The notes beneath the pieces were generated by a model. It was given only the letters and a program-made list of their open reading frames with translations. It searched no databases and was not told the origin of the DNA. From Flavobacterium ammoniigenes (GTDB taxonomy: Bacteria; Bacteroidota; Bacteroidia; Flavobacteriales; Flavobacteriaceae): DNA of 64,000 nt. Shown here one piece after another: positions 40,443-49,472 of the stretch. The translations under genes were made by a program, and so were the position numbers. The stretch lies in NCBI RefSeq assembly GCF_020886055.1, contig NZ_AP025184.1, positions 682,001 to 746,000 on the forward strand, in the 5' to 3' direction. Within the stretch, counting starts at the first letter, position 1; each line of letters opens with the position of its first letter.

Positions 40443-40982
40443 ATGGCTATTGCAAAACCGTTCAACCTGAATCAATGGATTGATGAAAACCGTCATTTAT
40501 TGAAACCGCCAGTTGGGAATAAAAATGTATATACTGAATCGGGAGATTATATTGTTATGATCGTGGCGGGACCCAACGCCCGAAAAGATTACCATTATAA
40601 CGAAACGGAAGAATTATTTTACCAATTAGAAGGCAGTATTACAGTAGTCATTCAGGAAGACGGAAAACGCAAAGAAATGAAATTGCAGGCCGGAGACATG
40701 TACTTGAATCCAGCTAAAATTCCCCATTCTCCAGTTCGTTCAGAGGGTTCCATAGGCTTGGTGATTGAGCGTAAAAGAGCCGGCTTAGGATTTACAGATG
40801 GTTTGCTTTGGCATTGTGATTCGTGCAATCACAAATTATACGAAGTCTATTTTGAGCTGCACAATATTGAGAAAGACTTCTTGTCTCATTTTGAACATTT
40901 CTACGGATCAGAAGCTTTGCGCACTTGTTCCAATTGTGGGACGGTTATGGATACCGATCCAAGATTTGTGGCTAAAAAATAA
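40443..40982 (+). CDS. nbaC: 3-hydroxyanthranilate 3,4-dioxygenase
   Basis: 179 residues, the bacterial cupin dioxygenase that opens the ring of 3-hydroxyanthranilate to form the quinolinate precursor. The iron site is visible as GPNARKDYHYNETEELFYQLEGSITVVIQ (His, Glu) with the second His in AGDMYLNPAKIPHSPVRSEGS. The C-terminal rubredoxin-like iron site shows two CxxC pairs, CDSCNHKLYEVYF and CSNCGTVM. No other kynurenine-pathway gene is in this window, so the rest of NAD-from-tryptophan or degradation genes must lie elsewhere. Confidence 0.95.
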   Translation: MAIAKPFNLNQWIDENRHLLKPPVGNKNVYTESGDYIVMIVAGPNARKDYHYNETEELFYQLEGSITVVIQEDGKRKEMKLQAGDMYLNPAKIPHSPVRSEGSIGLVIERKRAGLGFTDGLLWHCDSCNHKLYEVYFELHNIEKDFLSHFEHFYGSEALRTCSNCGTVMDTDPRFVAKK

Positions 40983-40984
40983 TT

Positions 40985-41710
40985 TTAGTTTCTCCCTTTT
41001 TCATTAGGGTATAACATATCTAAATTTTCACTCTGCCAATAGTTTTTAGAATCCACATCCATAATAGTTAATGGACCTCTAAAAGCGGCTCCGGTATCAA
41101 CATTCCAAACATTCGCCATTTGAACGGGAATAGTTTTTCCAATTCGCGATACGGGAGTATGTCCAATAAAAATTTCGTTATACAACCTAAGTCGTTTTGG
41201 ATAAGCCAAATCAGTAGTTTTCATGTTTTTGTCCAAAGCCAAAGCAGTTTCCCAGAGGCTTCTATCCCAATAAAAAAGCTTTGGAAAATATTCAAAATCA
41301 ACCCCATTCACATTGGTAAATCCGGCATGAATGAACAATCGATTTTGTTCGTCTAGATGGAAATCTACTAATGATTCTATGAAATGGATATGGGCAGCTA
41401 AAGTGGCAGCATCGCGATTTTGATAGGCCGTAACAGTAGCTTCTCCACCATGATCAAACCATTGCGGATTATCGGTTCCGTTTTTCAACCACTCCAACAG
41501 CAAATCATCATGATTGCCACGAATACAAACTATAGTATGTGTTGCTTTCATGGCAATTAGCGCGTCAATCACTTCAGGCGATTGGCTCCAACCATCGACA
41601 TAATCTCCTAAAAAAATCAGTTTGTCATTTGGGCTGACTTTGGCTCTTTCTAGAATTTGATGTAGTGCACGCAAGCCACCATGAATATCGCCTATAACTA
41701 ATGTTCTCAT
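40985..41710 (-). CDS. Metallophosphatase (PrpA/bis(5'-nucleosyl)-tetraphosphatase-like)
   Basis: 241 residues with the calcineurin-like motifs: VIGDIHGGLRALHQIL, DKLIFLGDYVDGWSQS, CIRGNHDDLLLEWL, FIHAGF and FIGHTPVSRIG...NVWNVDTGAAF. This is the serine/threonine protein phosphatase 1/ApaH-like shape; the true substrate (phosphoprotein or Ap4A) is open. ATG 41710 is chosen because a TATTTTTG box at 41727-41734 covers the longer start at 41740. Confidence 0.93.
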   Translation of the reverse strand: MRTLVIGDIHGGLRALHQILERAKVSPNDKLIFLGDYVDGWSQSPEVIDALIAMKATHTIVCIRGNHDDLLLEWLKNGTDNPQWFDHGGEATVTAYQNRDAATLAAHIHFIESLVDFHLDEQNRLFIHAGFTNVNGVDFEYFPKLFYWDRSLWETALALDKNMKTTDLAYPKRLRLYNEIFIGHTPVSRIGKTIPVQMANVWNVDTGAAFRGPLTIMDVDSKNYWQSENLDMLYPNEKGRN

Positions 41711-41726
41711 AAATTGGTATCTCCTA

Positions 41727-41734
41727 CAAAAATA
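41727..41734 (-). promoter_or_regulatory. -7 box TATTTTTG of the metallophosphatase gene
   Basis: Perfect TAnnTTTG, 16 bases before ATG 41710; it excludes the longer start. Confidence 0.6.
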
Positions 41735-41799
41735 ACACAAATCACTTTAATCTAAATCACACCACTTGTAACTAAATTGACTTAAAGTTAATCTTGGAT

Positions 41800-41832
41800 T
41801 TTGCATCCCTTTTTTTATTTTACTTAGATTTG
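41800..41832 (+). promoter_or_regulatory. Promoter of the glycerophosphodiesterase gene
   Basis: TTTG at 41800-41803, 21 bases, TAGATTTG at 41825-41832, then a leader of about 34 bases to ATG 41867. Confidence 0.68.
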
Positions 41833-41866
41833 TTATTTAGTCACAAACATCAAAATTTTGAATCCA

Positions 41867-42775
41867 ATGAAAGGTATTAATTGTAAAATGTATTTACTAA
41901 TTCTGCTTATGAATTTTTCATTGGTTTCTTTAGCTCAATCCTCTATAAATATGGAGCAATTAGATAAACAAGGTCATCGAGGCTGTAGGGGTTTGTATCC
42001 CGAAAATACTATTCCGGGATTTTTAAAGGCTATAGATTTAGGGGCAACAACACTCGAGATGGATTTAGTAATCACAAAAGACAAAAAAGTTATTTTGAGT
42101 CACGAACCTTTTTTTAATCATGAAATCACGACACTTCCTAATGGGGAATATGTTTCAGAATCTAATGAAAGAGAATTGAATATCTATGAAATGGTGTATT
42201 CAGAGGTCAAGAAATATGATGTTGGACAAAAAGCTCACCCCAGATTTTTGCAACAACAAAAAATTAAAGTGAATAAACCATTACTTGCGGAGGTTATTGA
42301 TTCAGTAGAAATGCATGCCAAAACCAATAATAAACAACCGCTTTTTTATAATATTGAAACTAAAATACAACCACAGACAGATAATGTATATCATCCTGAA
42401 CCACAAGAATTTGTTGATTTGATGATGGCAGTGATTCTTGAAAAAAAGATTCAAAACAGAGTTATTGTTCAGTCTTTTGACAGTAGGTCTTTACAGTATT
42501 TACATCAAAAATATCCATCTATAAAAACCGCTTTATTGGTTGAGGCATTTGACAAAAAATCATTCGAAAAACAAATTGAAGACTTAGGATTTACACCAAC
42601 CATTTATAGTCCTGCACAAGAGTTAGTAGACTTAAATTTGGTTCAAGAGTGTAGATCGAAAAAGATTAAACTAATACCGTGGACAGTTAATGATCTAGAA
42701 ACCATTCGAAGATTTGTTGCCCTCGGAGTTGATGGAATTATTACAGATTATCCCAATTTATTTTTTGAAGAATAG
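41867..42775 (+). CDS. Exported glycerophosphodiester phosphodiesterase
   Basis: 302 residues with a signal peptide (MYLLILLMNFSLVSLAQ). The GDPD motif HRGCRGLYPENTIPGFLKAIDLGATTLEMDLVITKDKKVILSHEP carries the His, Glu and Asp of the active site, and the barrel end reads IPWTVNDLETIRRFVALGVDGIITDYPN. It hydrolyses glycerophosphodiesters from phospholipid turnover to glycerol-3-phosphate in the periplasm. ATG 41867 is preferred over the TTG at 41858. Confidence 0.95.
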   Translation: MKGINCKMYLLILLMNFSLVSLAQSSINMEQLDKQGHRGCRGLYPENTIPGFLKAIDLGATTLEMDLVITKDKKVILSHEPFFNHEITTLPNGEYVSESNERELNIYEMVYSEVKKYDVGQKAHPRFLQQQKIKVNKPLLAEVIDSVEMHAKTNNKQPLFYNIETKIQPQTDNVYHPEPQEFVDLMMAVILEKKIQNRVIVQSFDSRSLQYLHQKYPSIKTALLVEAFDKKSFEKQIEDLGFTPTIYSPAQELVDLNLVQECRSKKIKLIPWTVNDLETIRRFVALGVDGIITDYPNLFFEE

Positions 42776-42790
42776 GAATAAACAGAATGT

Positions 42791-43930
42791 TTATTGGACA
42801 TCGTATTTCAATTTTCTTAAAATGCGTAATGATTCTTTAAATGACGAATATATTTGAGGAAAAGGTTTTAGTAATTGCTTTGCGTCAATCAATTTTTGTT
42901 TTGCATTTTCAAAACCATTGAGATAACAAACCATAAAAGTGGAGGGTAAATTTTCCAAGTCTTTTTGTTCTGATTTTGTCAAATTTCTTTGATTTTCTAG
43001 TTTTTTGAGCAATGAGATATTGTTATTATAGATATGATGTAATATTTTTTTGTTAAATGATGGCGGTTGAAAAAGTATTTTTCGGCTTATATTATAATAG
43101 CCATTTTCTTGAAAATGAATGGTTTGTTCTTCGAGAGGGTAATAGTCTATTTTATCATTTAGATCCAAAGGGACATATTCAATTATGGTAAAACTATCTT
43201 CATTAAATGTAATCTCAACCACATCTTGAGCAGAATAAAACAGTTTAATTTGTTCATTGATAAGTTCAATATCGACTCTAGATAAGTAGGTTGTATTTTT
43301 AGATTTCTTTTCAATTCCTGCCCAACATATAACAAATAATTCTTTAAACACTTTGTATTTAGGGTTAATGTCTTTGTGTCTAAAATTCAAAAAGTCAATG
43401 ACATTGTCTAATGTATATTCAATACTATTTCTTGAATTGTTTTCAATTCCAATAACGGTTTCGTGGTTTTGAAAATTGTTTTCAAAACCACTTTCAACAG
43501 GAGTAGTGTTACTCCCAATTCGTATAAATGTGCTATGAATAGGAATAGTATAAATTCCTTTTTTAAAAGAAGCCTTTTTGGAATTAGCTCTAATAGTTAC
43601 CAAACCGATTACTTTATCCTTAGGTAAATTAGGGAAAGGCACATTTTCATATTGTATTTTGGGCGGATTTTCCAAATACGCATTGACTAAGTTTTGAATG
43701 CGACTATCATCATAAAAATCAGTACCTATGATTTCATTATTTTGATCTTCTACCCCAACAACTATATAAGAATTATTGGTGGGATTGGAATTGGATAAAG
43801 AACAAATGTGTTTTAAAAACTTAGCTTTGCCTTCTCGATTATGTAAATTTAATTGGCGTTTTTTGTCATAAAAAGAACCTTCATCGTTATGTGTAAGTAG
43901 GTTTTTAATTAAAATGCGCTTATTGATCAT
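42791..43930 (-). CDS. AlbA_2 (Schlafen-type) domain protein
   Basis: 379 residues. The N-terminal half matches AlbA_2/Schlafen DNA-binding domains: DEGSFYDKKRQLNLHNREGKAKFLKHICSLSNSNPTNNSYIVVGVEDQNNEIIGTDFYDDSRIQNLVNAYLENPPKIQYE, then VIGLVTIRANSKKASFKKGIYTIPIHSTFIRIGSNTTPV. The C-terminal 200 residues are charged and of unknown fold (IEYTLDNVIDFLNFRHKDINPKYKVFKELFVICWAG). Usually called ATP-binding, though no ATPase motif is visible. AlbA_2 proteins occur in regulators, defence systems and mobile elements. It is upstream of the SDR gene end by 28 bases but read away from it. Confidence 0.82.
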   Translation of the reverse strand: MINKRILIKNLLTHNDEGSFYDKKRQLNLHNREGKAKFLKHICSLSNSNPTNNSYIVVGVEDQNNEIIGTDFYDDSRIQNLVNAYLENPPKIQYENVPFPNLPKDKVIGLVTIRANSKKASFKKGIYTIPIHSTFIRIGSNTTPVESGFENNFQNHETVIGIENNSRNSIEYTLDNVIDFLNFRHKDINPKYKVFKELFVICWAGIEKKSKNTTYLSRVDIELINEQIKLFYSAQDVVEITFNEDSFTIIEYVPLDLNDKIDYYPLEEQTIHFQENGYYNISRKILFQPPSFNKKILHHIYNNNISLLKKLENQRNLTKSEQKDLENLPSTFMVCYLNGFENAKQKLIDAKQLLKPFPQIYSSFKESLRILRKLKYDVQ

Positions 43931-43958
43931 ACAAGTTCTTTTATTTTAATAGGCAATA

Positions 43959-44717
43959 TTATGGTAAAGAACGATTGACAATTCCTGAAGAAGCTTGTGC
44001 AGTGGGCATTACCACTAAATCGGCAATGTTCACATGATAAGGTCTGGACACTACAAAATGAATAATATCAGCAATATCTTCTGCATACAAGGGCGTAAAC
44101 CCTTTGTATACATTGTGCGCTTTTTCTTCATCGCCTTTAAAGCGAATACTACTAAATTCGGTAGAAACCATTCCAGGGTGAATCGCGCCTACGCGAATTC
44201 CGAATGAATTTAAATCGATTCGCATCCCTTGATTCAAAGCATCAACGGCATGTTTAGTAGCACAATATACGTTGCCATTTGGATAGACTTCTTTGGCAGC
44301 TGTAGACCCAATGTTGATAATATGTCCTGATTTGCGCGCTGTCATTTTCGGAATAATAGCTTTTGAAACATACAACAAACCTTTGATATTGCCATCAATC
44401 ATGGCATCCCAATCGTCAAGGCTTCCTGTTTGAATGGGATCCAATCCGTGGGCATTTCCCGCATTGTTAATCAAAATATCTATTTCTGAAAAATCATTGG
44501 GGAGCGAACTTATTTGTGCAAAAACGGCTTCTTTATCGCGCACATCAAATTGTAAAGTATGTACAGATGTGAATTCAGAAAGTGCTGATTGAAGTTCGTC
44601 CAATCGATCTTGGCGACGGCCACACAATACTAATTTATAATTGTTTTTGGCTAAAATTTCGGCAGTTGCTTTTCCAATTCCGCTAGTAGCTCCGGTGATT
44701 AAGGCTATTTTGTTCAT
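43959..44717 (-). CDS. Short-chain dehydrogenase/reductase (YdfG-like)
   Basis: 252 residues, classical SDR: NADP site TGATSGIGKATAEIL with LCGRRQDRL (basic residues favour NADP), NAG motif ILINNAGNAHG, Ser/Tyr/Lys catalytic set NIGSTAAKEVYPNGNVYCATKHAVDALNQ. The final part HPGMVSTEF is typical. It resembles 3-hydroxy acid/serine dehydrogenase YdfG. The aldo/keto reductase gene lies 15 bases upstream on the same strand, forming a two-reductase operon. Confidence 0.95.
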   Translation of the reverse strand: MNKIALITGATSGIGKATAEILAKNNYKLVLCGRRQDRLDELQSALSEFTSVHTLQFDVRDKEAVFAQISSLPNDFSEIDILINNAGNAHGLDPIQTGSLDDWDAMIDGNIKGLLYVSKAIIPKMTARKSGHIINIGSTAAKEVYPNGNVYCATKHAVDALNQGMRIDLNSFGIRVGAIHPGMVSTEFSSIRFKGDEEKAHNVYKGFTPLYAEDIADIIHFVVSRPYHVNIADLVVMPTAQASSGIVNRSLP

Positions 44718-44732
44718 TTTTTTCTTTTGTAA

Positions 44733-45605
44733 TTAAGGTACATTTTTACCCATGCTTCCGCTCCAAATTGCAAACCAATCCTCTTTTTCCAAAGGCAATT
44801 CGGTTGCTTTCATCAAGGCCTGAATTCGGGCTACGTTTACCGTTCCCGCAATAGGAATTACTTGAGCAGGATGTTGTAAAATCCAAGACAATAAAATCGT
44901 GTCAGAACCCACGCCATATTTAGCAACTAATTGTGCTAATAGTTTTTTCATGCGTCGGGTTTGCTCGTTATCTTCTCTAAACACACTTCCTAGTGGATTC
45001 CAAGACATTGGGCGAATGTCGTTGGTTTGCATATAATCCAAACTTCCATCGAGCATGGCTTCGTGATGGGTTGCCGAAAATTGAATTTGGTTGAAACTCA
45101 CTTCGGTTTTTTGACGAATTAATTCAGTTTGCGAAGCTGTGAAATTCGACAAACCAAAATCAACGATTTTTCCATCCGCTTTTAATTGGGTTACCGCTTC
45201 GGCAATTTCATCAGCTTGCATCAAAGGACTTGGGCGGTGCAACAATAATACATCGAGATATTCTGTGTCCAAGTTTTTTAATGAATTTTCTACTGACCAT
45301 ATAATATAGTCTTTGGAATACTCATAATGCTTGATTGAATTGTTTCGGTTTTTGGTCACCATTTGGATGCCACATTTCGAAATCAATTGAATTTTAGTTC
45401 GGTCAATTTTACTCGAAACTAAGGCTTTTCCAAAATCAGCTTCGGTGGTGTAATCGCCATAAATGTCGGCATGATCAAAAGTGGTAATTTTATTTTCTAA
45501 GCAAAGATGGATGATATTGTCCATTTCTTTGGTGTTGAGATTTTTGTCCCAAATTCCCCAATTCATTGCTCCAGCAATAATAGGAGATAAAGTAGTTTTA
45601 CTCAT
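44733..45605 (-). CDS. Aldo/keto reductase (YdhF-like)
   Basis: 290 residues, TIM barrel with NADPH-dependent carbonyl reductase features: GAMNWGIWDKN, catalytic Asp-Tyr DHADIYGDYTTEADFGKAL, Lys in QLISKCGIQ, His in LDVLLLHRPSPLM, VDFGLSNFTASQ, SWNPLGSVF and VIPIAGTVNVARI. The pattern is that of E. coli YdhF. Substrate unknown. Confidence 0.95.
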   Translation of the reverse strand: MSKTTLSPIIAGAMNWGIWDKNLNTKEMDNIIHLCLENKITTFDHADIYGDYTTEADFGKALVSSKIDRTKIQLISKCGIQMVTKNRNNSIKHYEYSKDYIIWSVENSLKNLDTEYLDVLLLHRPSPLMQADEIAEAVTQLKADGKIVDFGLSNFTASQTELIRQKTEVSFNQIQFSATHHEAMLDGSLDYMQTNDIRPMSWNPLGSVFREDNEQTRRMKKLLAQLVAKYGVGSDTILLSWILQHPAQVIPIAGTVNVARIQALMKATELPLEKEDWFAIWSGSMGKNVP

Positions 45606-45817
45606 TGTGGTAAGAAGTATTTATATTTTGTAAATCTAGTATTTTTAGCCGAATTGGATCTAGTTTTTAAAAATAGACAAATTCAATCATAAATCATCCT
45701 TAAAATTACCGATTTCGTTGAAGTTTTAACCATTCTTTAACATCCTACTTCTAAAAAAAAATTCAATTTGCACTCGCAAAAGAAAACCCTATTAAAATTG
45801 GTTTAAAAAATATCACA

Positions 45818-46822
45818 ATGGAAGAGAATACATCGACTTTAGACATTAGAGCAATTAATGAAAAAATAGAAAGAGAAAGTGCTTTTATCGATCTCCTTAC
45901 TATGGAAATGAACAAGGTGATTGTGGGTCAAAAGCACATGGTAGAACGATTGTTAATTGGACTTTTAGGCCAAGGACATATTTTATTAGAAGGGGTGCCA
46001 GGATTGGCTAAAACGTTAGCCATCAATACGCTTTCGCAAGCCGTTGCAGGTTCTTTTAGTCGAATCCAGTTTACACCAGATTTATTACCTGCGGATGTTG
46101 TTGGAACGATGATTTACAATATCAAACAAAATGAATTTTCAATCAAAAAGGGACCTATTTTTGCCAATTTCGTCTTAGCCGACGAGATTAACCGTGCGCC
46201 AGCCAAAGTTCAATCGGCTTTGTTAGAGGCAATGCAGGAAAAACAAGTGACTATTGGCGATACCACTTTTAAACTAGATAAGCCATTTTTAGTATTGGCT
46301 ACTCAAAACCCAATTGAACAAGAAGGAACTTACCAATTACCAGAGGCGCAAGTCGATCGTTTTATGTTGAAAACGGTAATTGATTATCCAAAAATGGACG
46401 AAGAGCGTTTAGTGATTCGCCAGAACTTAAGCGGAAGTTATGAAAAAGTAAACCAAGTGGTTTCTATCGAACAAATTTTACGCGCTCAAGAAGCAGTTCG
46501 CGAAGTGTATATGGACGAGAAAATCGAGAAATACATTTTGGATATTATTTTCGCCACACGTTACCCAGAAAAATACAAATTAGCCGACTTAAAACCATTG
46601 ATTAGCTTTGGTTCTTCGCCACGTGGAAGTATTAATTTGGCGAATGCCGCTAAATGTTACGCCTTCATCAAACGTAGAGGATATGTAATTCCAGAGGATG
46701 TTCGTGCTGTAGTTCACGATGTATTGCGCCACAGAATTGGAGTAACTTACGAAGCAGAAGCTGAAAATATTACTTCAGTAGACATCATCAACAAAATCGT
46801 AAACGAAGTTGAGGTACCTTAA
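45818..46822 (+). CDS. MoxR-family AAA ATPase of the Bat operon
   Basis: 334 residues. MoxR features: VIVGQKHMVERLLIGLLGQGHILLEGVPGLAKTLAINTLS (Walker A), FTPDLLPADVVGT, FANFVLADEINRAPAKVQSALLEAMQE (Walker B), ATQNPIEQEGTYQLPEAQVDRFMLK and SFGSSPRGSINLANAAKCYAFIKRRGYVIPEDV. As a chaperone-like ATPase it works with VWA proteins, and the downstream DUF58, BatA and BatB carry those. First gene of the Bat operon. Confidence 0.97.
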   Translation: MEENTSTLDIRAINEKIERESAFIDLLTMEMNKVIVGQKHMVERLLIGLLGQGHILLEGVPGLAKTLAINTLSQAVAGSFSRIQFTPDLLPADVVGTMIYNIKQNEFSIKKGPIFANFVLADEINRAPAKVQSALLEAMQEKQVTIGDTTFKLDKPFLVLATQNPIEQEGTYQLPEAQVDRFMLKTVIDYPKMDEERLVIRQNLSGSYEKVNQVVSIEQILRAQEAVREVYMDEKIEKYILDIIFATRYPEKYKLADLKPLISFGSSPRGSINLANAAKCYAFIKRRGYVIPEDVRAVVHDVLRHRIGVTYEAEAENITSVDIINKIVNEVEVP

Positions 46823-46961
46823 ATATAAGTGCTCAGCGTTCAGGTTTTTAGTATTCAGTTTACTAACAATACTTTAAATCGAACACTTATAATACAGTAA
46901 TGATTTTAGAATTTGAACTTTTACTGATCACTTTTTAACGGATTACTGAACACTAATTGAA
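46823..46961 (+). other. Spacer in the Bat operon with TCAGT-type words
   Basis: The 139-base gap contains related short words on both strands: AGTGCTCAGCGTTCAGG, AGTATTCAGT, ACAGTAATG and ATTACTGAACACTAAT. No gene, clear terminator or -7 box is seen, so the operon could read through. Similar words recur at 55831-55855. Confidence 0.5.
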
Positions 46962-47825
46962 ATGGATACAAAAGACCTACTCAAAAAAGTCCGAAAAATA
47001 GAAATCAAAACCCGAAGATTGAGCGATCATATCTTTTCGGGCGAATACCACACCTCTTTCAAAGGACGTGGGATGACTTTTAGCGAAGTACGTCAATACC
47101 AATATGGTGATGATATTCGTGCTATTGATTGGAATGTGACCGCCCGTTATAACGAAGCGCATGTCAAAGTTTTTGAAGAAGAACGCGAATTGACTATGAT
47201 GTTGATGGTCGACATTTCAGGTTCGGAGAGTTTTGGTTCCCAAAATCAATTTAAAAAAGACATTGTTACTGAAATTGCCGCCACGATGGCTTTTTCGGCG
47301 ACACAAAATAATGACAAGATTGGATTGATTCTGTTTTCAGACACCATCGAATTGTATATCCCACCCAAGAAAGGCCGTTCGCATGTACTGCGAATTATTC
47401 GTGAGCTGATCGAATTTGAACCTAAAAGTAACAAGACCGATTTGGCGCAAGCCTTGAAATTTTTATCGGGAACACAAAAAAAGAAAGCCATCGTTTTTGT
47501 TATTTCGGATTTCATGACACAGGAATACGAGCAAACTTTAAAAATAGCGTCTAAAAAACACGACATTACAGGGATTCGAGTGTACGATATTCGCGAAGAA
47601 AAAATACCTAATTTGGGGATGGTGCCAATGCTGGACGCCGAAACAGGTGCAATTCAATTAGTAGATACGGGATCTAAATCAGTTCGCATGAATTATGAAA
47701 AATACTATCACGATCGTGTGGCCTATTTTAAAGAAACCTTTAGTAAGTCAGGTGCCGGAGTGGTGAGTACCCGAGTGGATGAAAGTTATGTAACCAAATT
47801 ATTAGGGTATTTTAAATCGAGATAA
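46962..47825 (+). CDS. DUF58 protein of the Bat operon
   Basis: 287 residues. It carries the DUF58 signature (FKGRGMTFSEVRQYQYGDDIRAIDWNVTARYNEAHVKVFEEERELTMMLMVDISGSESFG) with a von Willebrand A metal site DxSGS, then GLILFSDTIELYIPPKKGRSHVLRIIRELI. DUF58 proteins are the usual partners of MoxR ATPases. Acts at the cytoplasmic side; no membrane helix. Confidence 0.96.
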   Translation: MDTKDLLKKVRKIEIKTRRLSDHIFSGEYHTSFKGRGMTFSEVRQYQYGDDIRAIDWNVTARYNEAHVKVFEEERELTMMLMVDISGSESFGSQNQFKKDIVTEIAATMAFSATQNNDKIGLILFSDTIELYIPPKKGRSHVLRIIRELIEFEPKSNKTDLAQALKFLSGTQKKKAIVFVISDFMTQEYEQTLKIASKKHDITGIRVYDIREEKIPNLGMVPMLDAETGAIQLVDTGSKSVRMNYEKYYHDRVAYFKETFSKSGAGVVSTRVDESYVTKLLGYFKSR

Positions 47826-47846
47826 AGATTGTATTAAAAGGCATCA

Positions 47847-49472
47847 ATGAAAAAAATAGCATTCATAGTATTTTATCTTCTTTCCACCGCACTTTTTGCA
47901 CAAAAGGTGACTACGGCGATTGATACGACCCGCATTAAAATTGGAGCCGAGTTCAAATTGACTTTGAAAACTTCGGTGGACACTTCGGCCAGAGTAGTTT
48001 TTCCTAATTTGAAAAACATGGGCGCTTTAGAAGTAATTCGTTCCTATCCAATAGATACAATTCGCAACAATGATCGCTACGAATTGATTAAAAAATACGG
48101 TCTAACCCAATTTGATTCGGGTAAATATACGATTCCAAGAGTATCCATCTTGATTAACAAAAAACCAGTTTTCACCGATTCTATTTTGGTAGAGGTGGCC
48201 AATGTGAAAGTGGATACATTACAACAAAAAATGTACGATATCAAGGATATTGTTGCGGCTGAAAGTCACTGGGGCAATTGGTGGAAATACCTATTGGCAA
48301 TTATCCTATTAGCAGGATTGGGGGCTTTGGGCTATTGGTACTTCAAGAAAAGACAAAAGAAAGATAGTGCAGAAGAAGTCTATAAAACCCCTATCGAAAA
48401 AGCGACTTCATTGCTAACAATTTTGGAAAAAAAAGAATTGTGGCAACAAGGTGAAATCAAAGAATATTACAGTCAATTGACTGATATTGCACGAAATTAT
48501 ATCGAAGAAGCTATTGAAATTCCAGCGATGGAAAGTACCACTTCGGAATTGATTTCGGCTTTGAAAGCCGCTTCGGTTAAAAAGAAAATGACACTTTCGC
48601 AAGAAACAATCGAAAATTTAGAACGGGTTTTAAAACAAGCCGATTTGGTAAAATTTGCGAAGTCTAAGCCAATGGATTTTGAAATTACCGAAGACAGAAA
48701 TAAAATTCAAAAAGCGATTTTGACCTTGGACAAGGCCATTCCTGTGGAAGTCCCTGAAGATGAAGATTTGCTTTTAAACGAAGCGCAAAGACAACATCAA
48801 ATGCAATTGCAGCTGAAGAAAAAGAAAGCCAAACAAATTCGCACGGCGATTCTTTCGGCCCTGCTTTTACTTGTTTTAGTAACTGGATTTTTTGTGGTAA
48901 CAAGAGGCTTTGGCTATGTTATAGACACTGTATTTGGACGCGAAACCAAAGAATTGTTAGAAGGAGAATGGGTGAAAAGTGAATACGGAAATCCAGGAAT
49001 TTTAATTGAAACGCCTCAAGTATTAAAAAGAGTAGAAGCCGAAAAAGTGTTGCCAAAAAACACCATGGCACTGATCAAAGAAATGCAATTGTTTCAGTAT
49101 GGCGATATGATGAATGGGTTTTATATCATGGTATCTACCAGTCAATTCAAACAACCTACCGATATTGATTTGGCGAAAGCCATGGAAGGCAATTTAAAAA
49201 TAATTGAAGCTCAAGGCGGTCAAAATATCATTGTCAAACAAGAAGATTTTCAAACTGAAAGAGGCGTTCAAGGATTAAAAGGCTACGGAACGATGTCGAT
49301 GTTAAATCCGTTAACCAAGTCGAGCGAAAAAGTATATTATGAGATTTTATATTTCAAACAAAATCAAGGATTACAACAAATTATGATTGTCTTTCCTGAG
49401 GGTGATCAATATGGTAGCGCTATTGCAGAACGAATGTTACAATCAGTTGAACTAAGACAAGCCGGTAATTAA
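47847..49472 (+). CDS. Bat-operon membrane protein with a fused C-terminal domain
   Basis: 541 residues. Signal peptide (IAFIVFYLLSTALFAQ), a BatD-like beta domain (TAIDTTRIKIGAEFKLTLKTSVDTSARVVFPNL...DSGKYTIPRVSILIN), helix YLLAIILLAGLGALGYWYF, a helical cytoplasmic part typical of DUF4381-like proteins (ELWQQGEIKEYYSQLTDIARNYIEEAIEIPAMESTTSEL), a second helix (TAILSALLLLVLVTGFFVVTRG) and a C-terminal 180-residue alpha/beta domain (MALIKEMQLFQYGDMMNGFYIMVSTSQFK...YYEILYFKQNQGLQQIMIVFPEGDQYGSAIAERMLQSVEL). That last domain is not part of the usual partner. Its stop overlaps batA by 1 base. Confidence 0.85.
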   Translation: MKKIAFIVFYLLSTALFAQKVTTAIDTTRIKIGAEFKLTLKTSVDTSARVVFPNLKNMGALEVIRSYPIDTIRNNDRYELIKKYGLTQFDSGKYTIPRVSILINKKPVFTDSILVEVANVKVDTLQQKMYDIKDIVAAESHWGNWWKYLLAIILLAGLGALGYWYFKKRQKKDSAEEVYKTPIEKATSLLTILEKKELWQQGEIKEYYSQLTDIARNYIEEAIEIPAMESTTSELISALKAASVKKKMTLSQETIENLERVLKQADLVKFAKSKPMDFEITEDRNKIQKAILTLDKAIPVEVPEDEDLLLNEAQRQHQMQLQLKKKKAKQIRTAILSALLLLVLVTGFFVVTRGFGYVIDTVFGRETKELLEGEWVKSEYGNPGILIETPQVLKRVEAEKVLPKNTMALIKEMQLFQYGDMMNGFYIMVSTSQFKQPTDIDLAKAMEGNLKIIEAQGGQNIIVKQEDFQTERGVQGLKGYGTMSMLNPLTKSSEKVYYEILYFKQNQGLQQIMIVFPEGDQYGSAIAERMLQSVELRQAGN

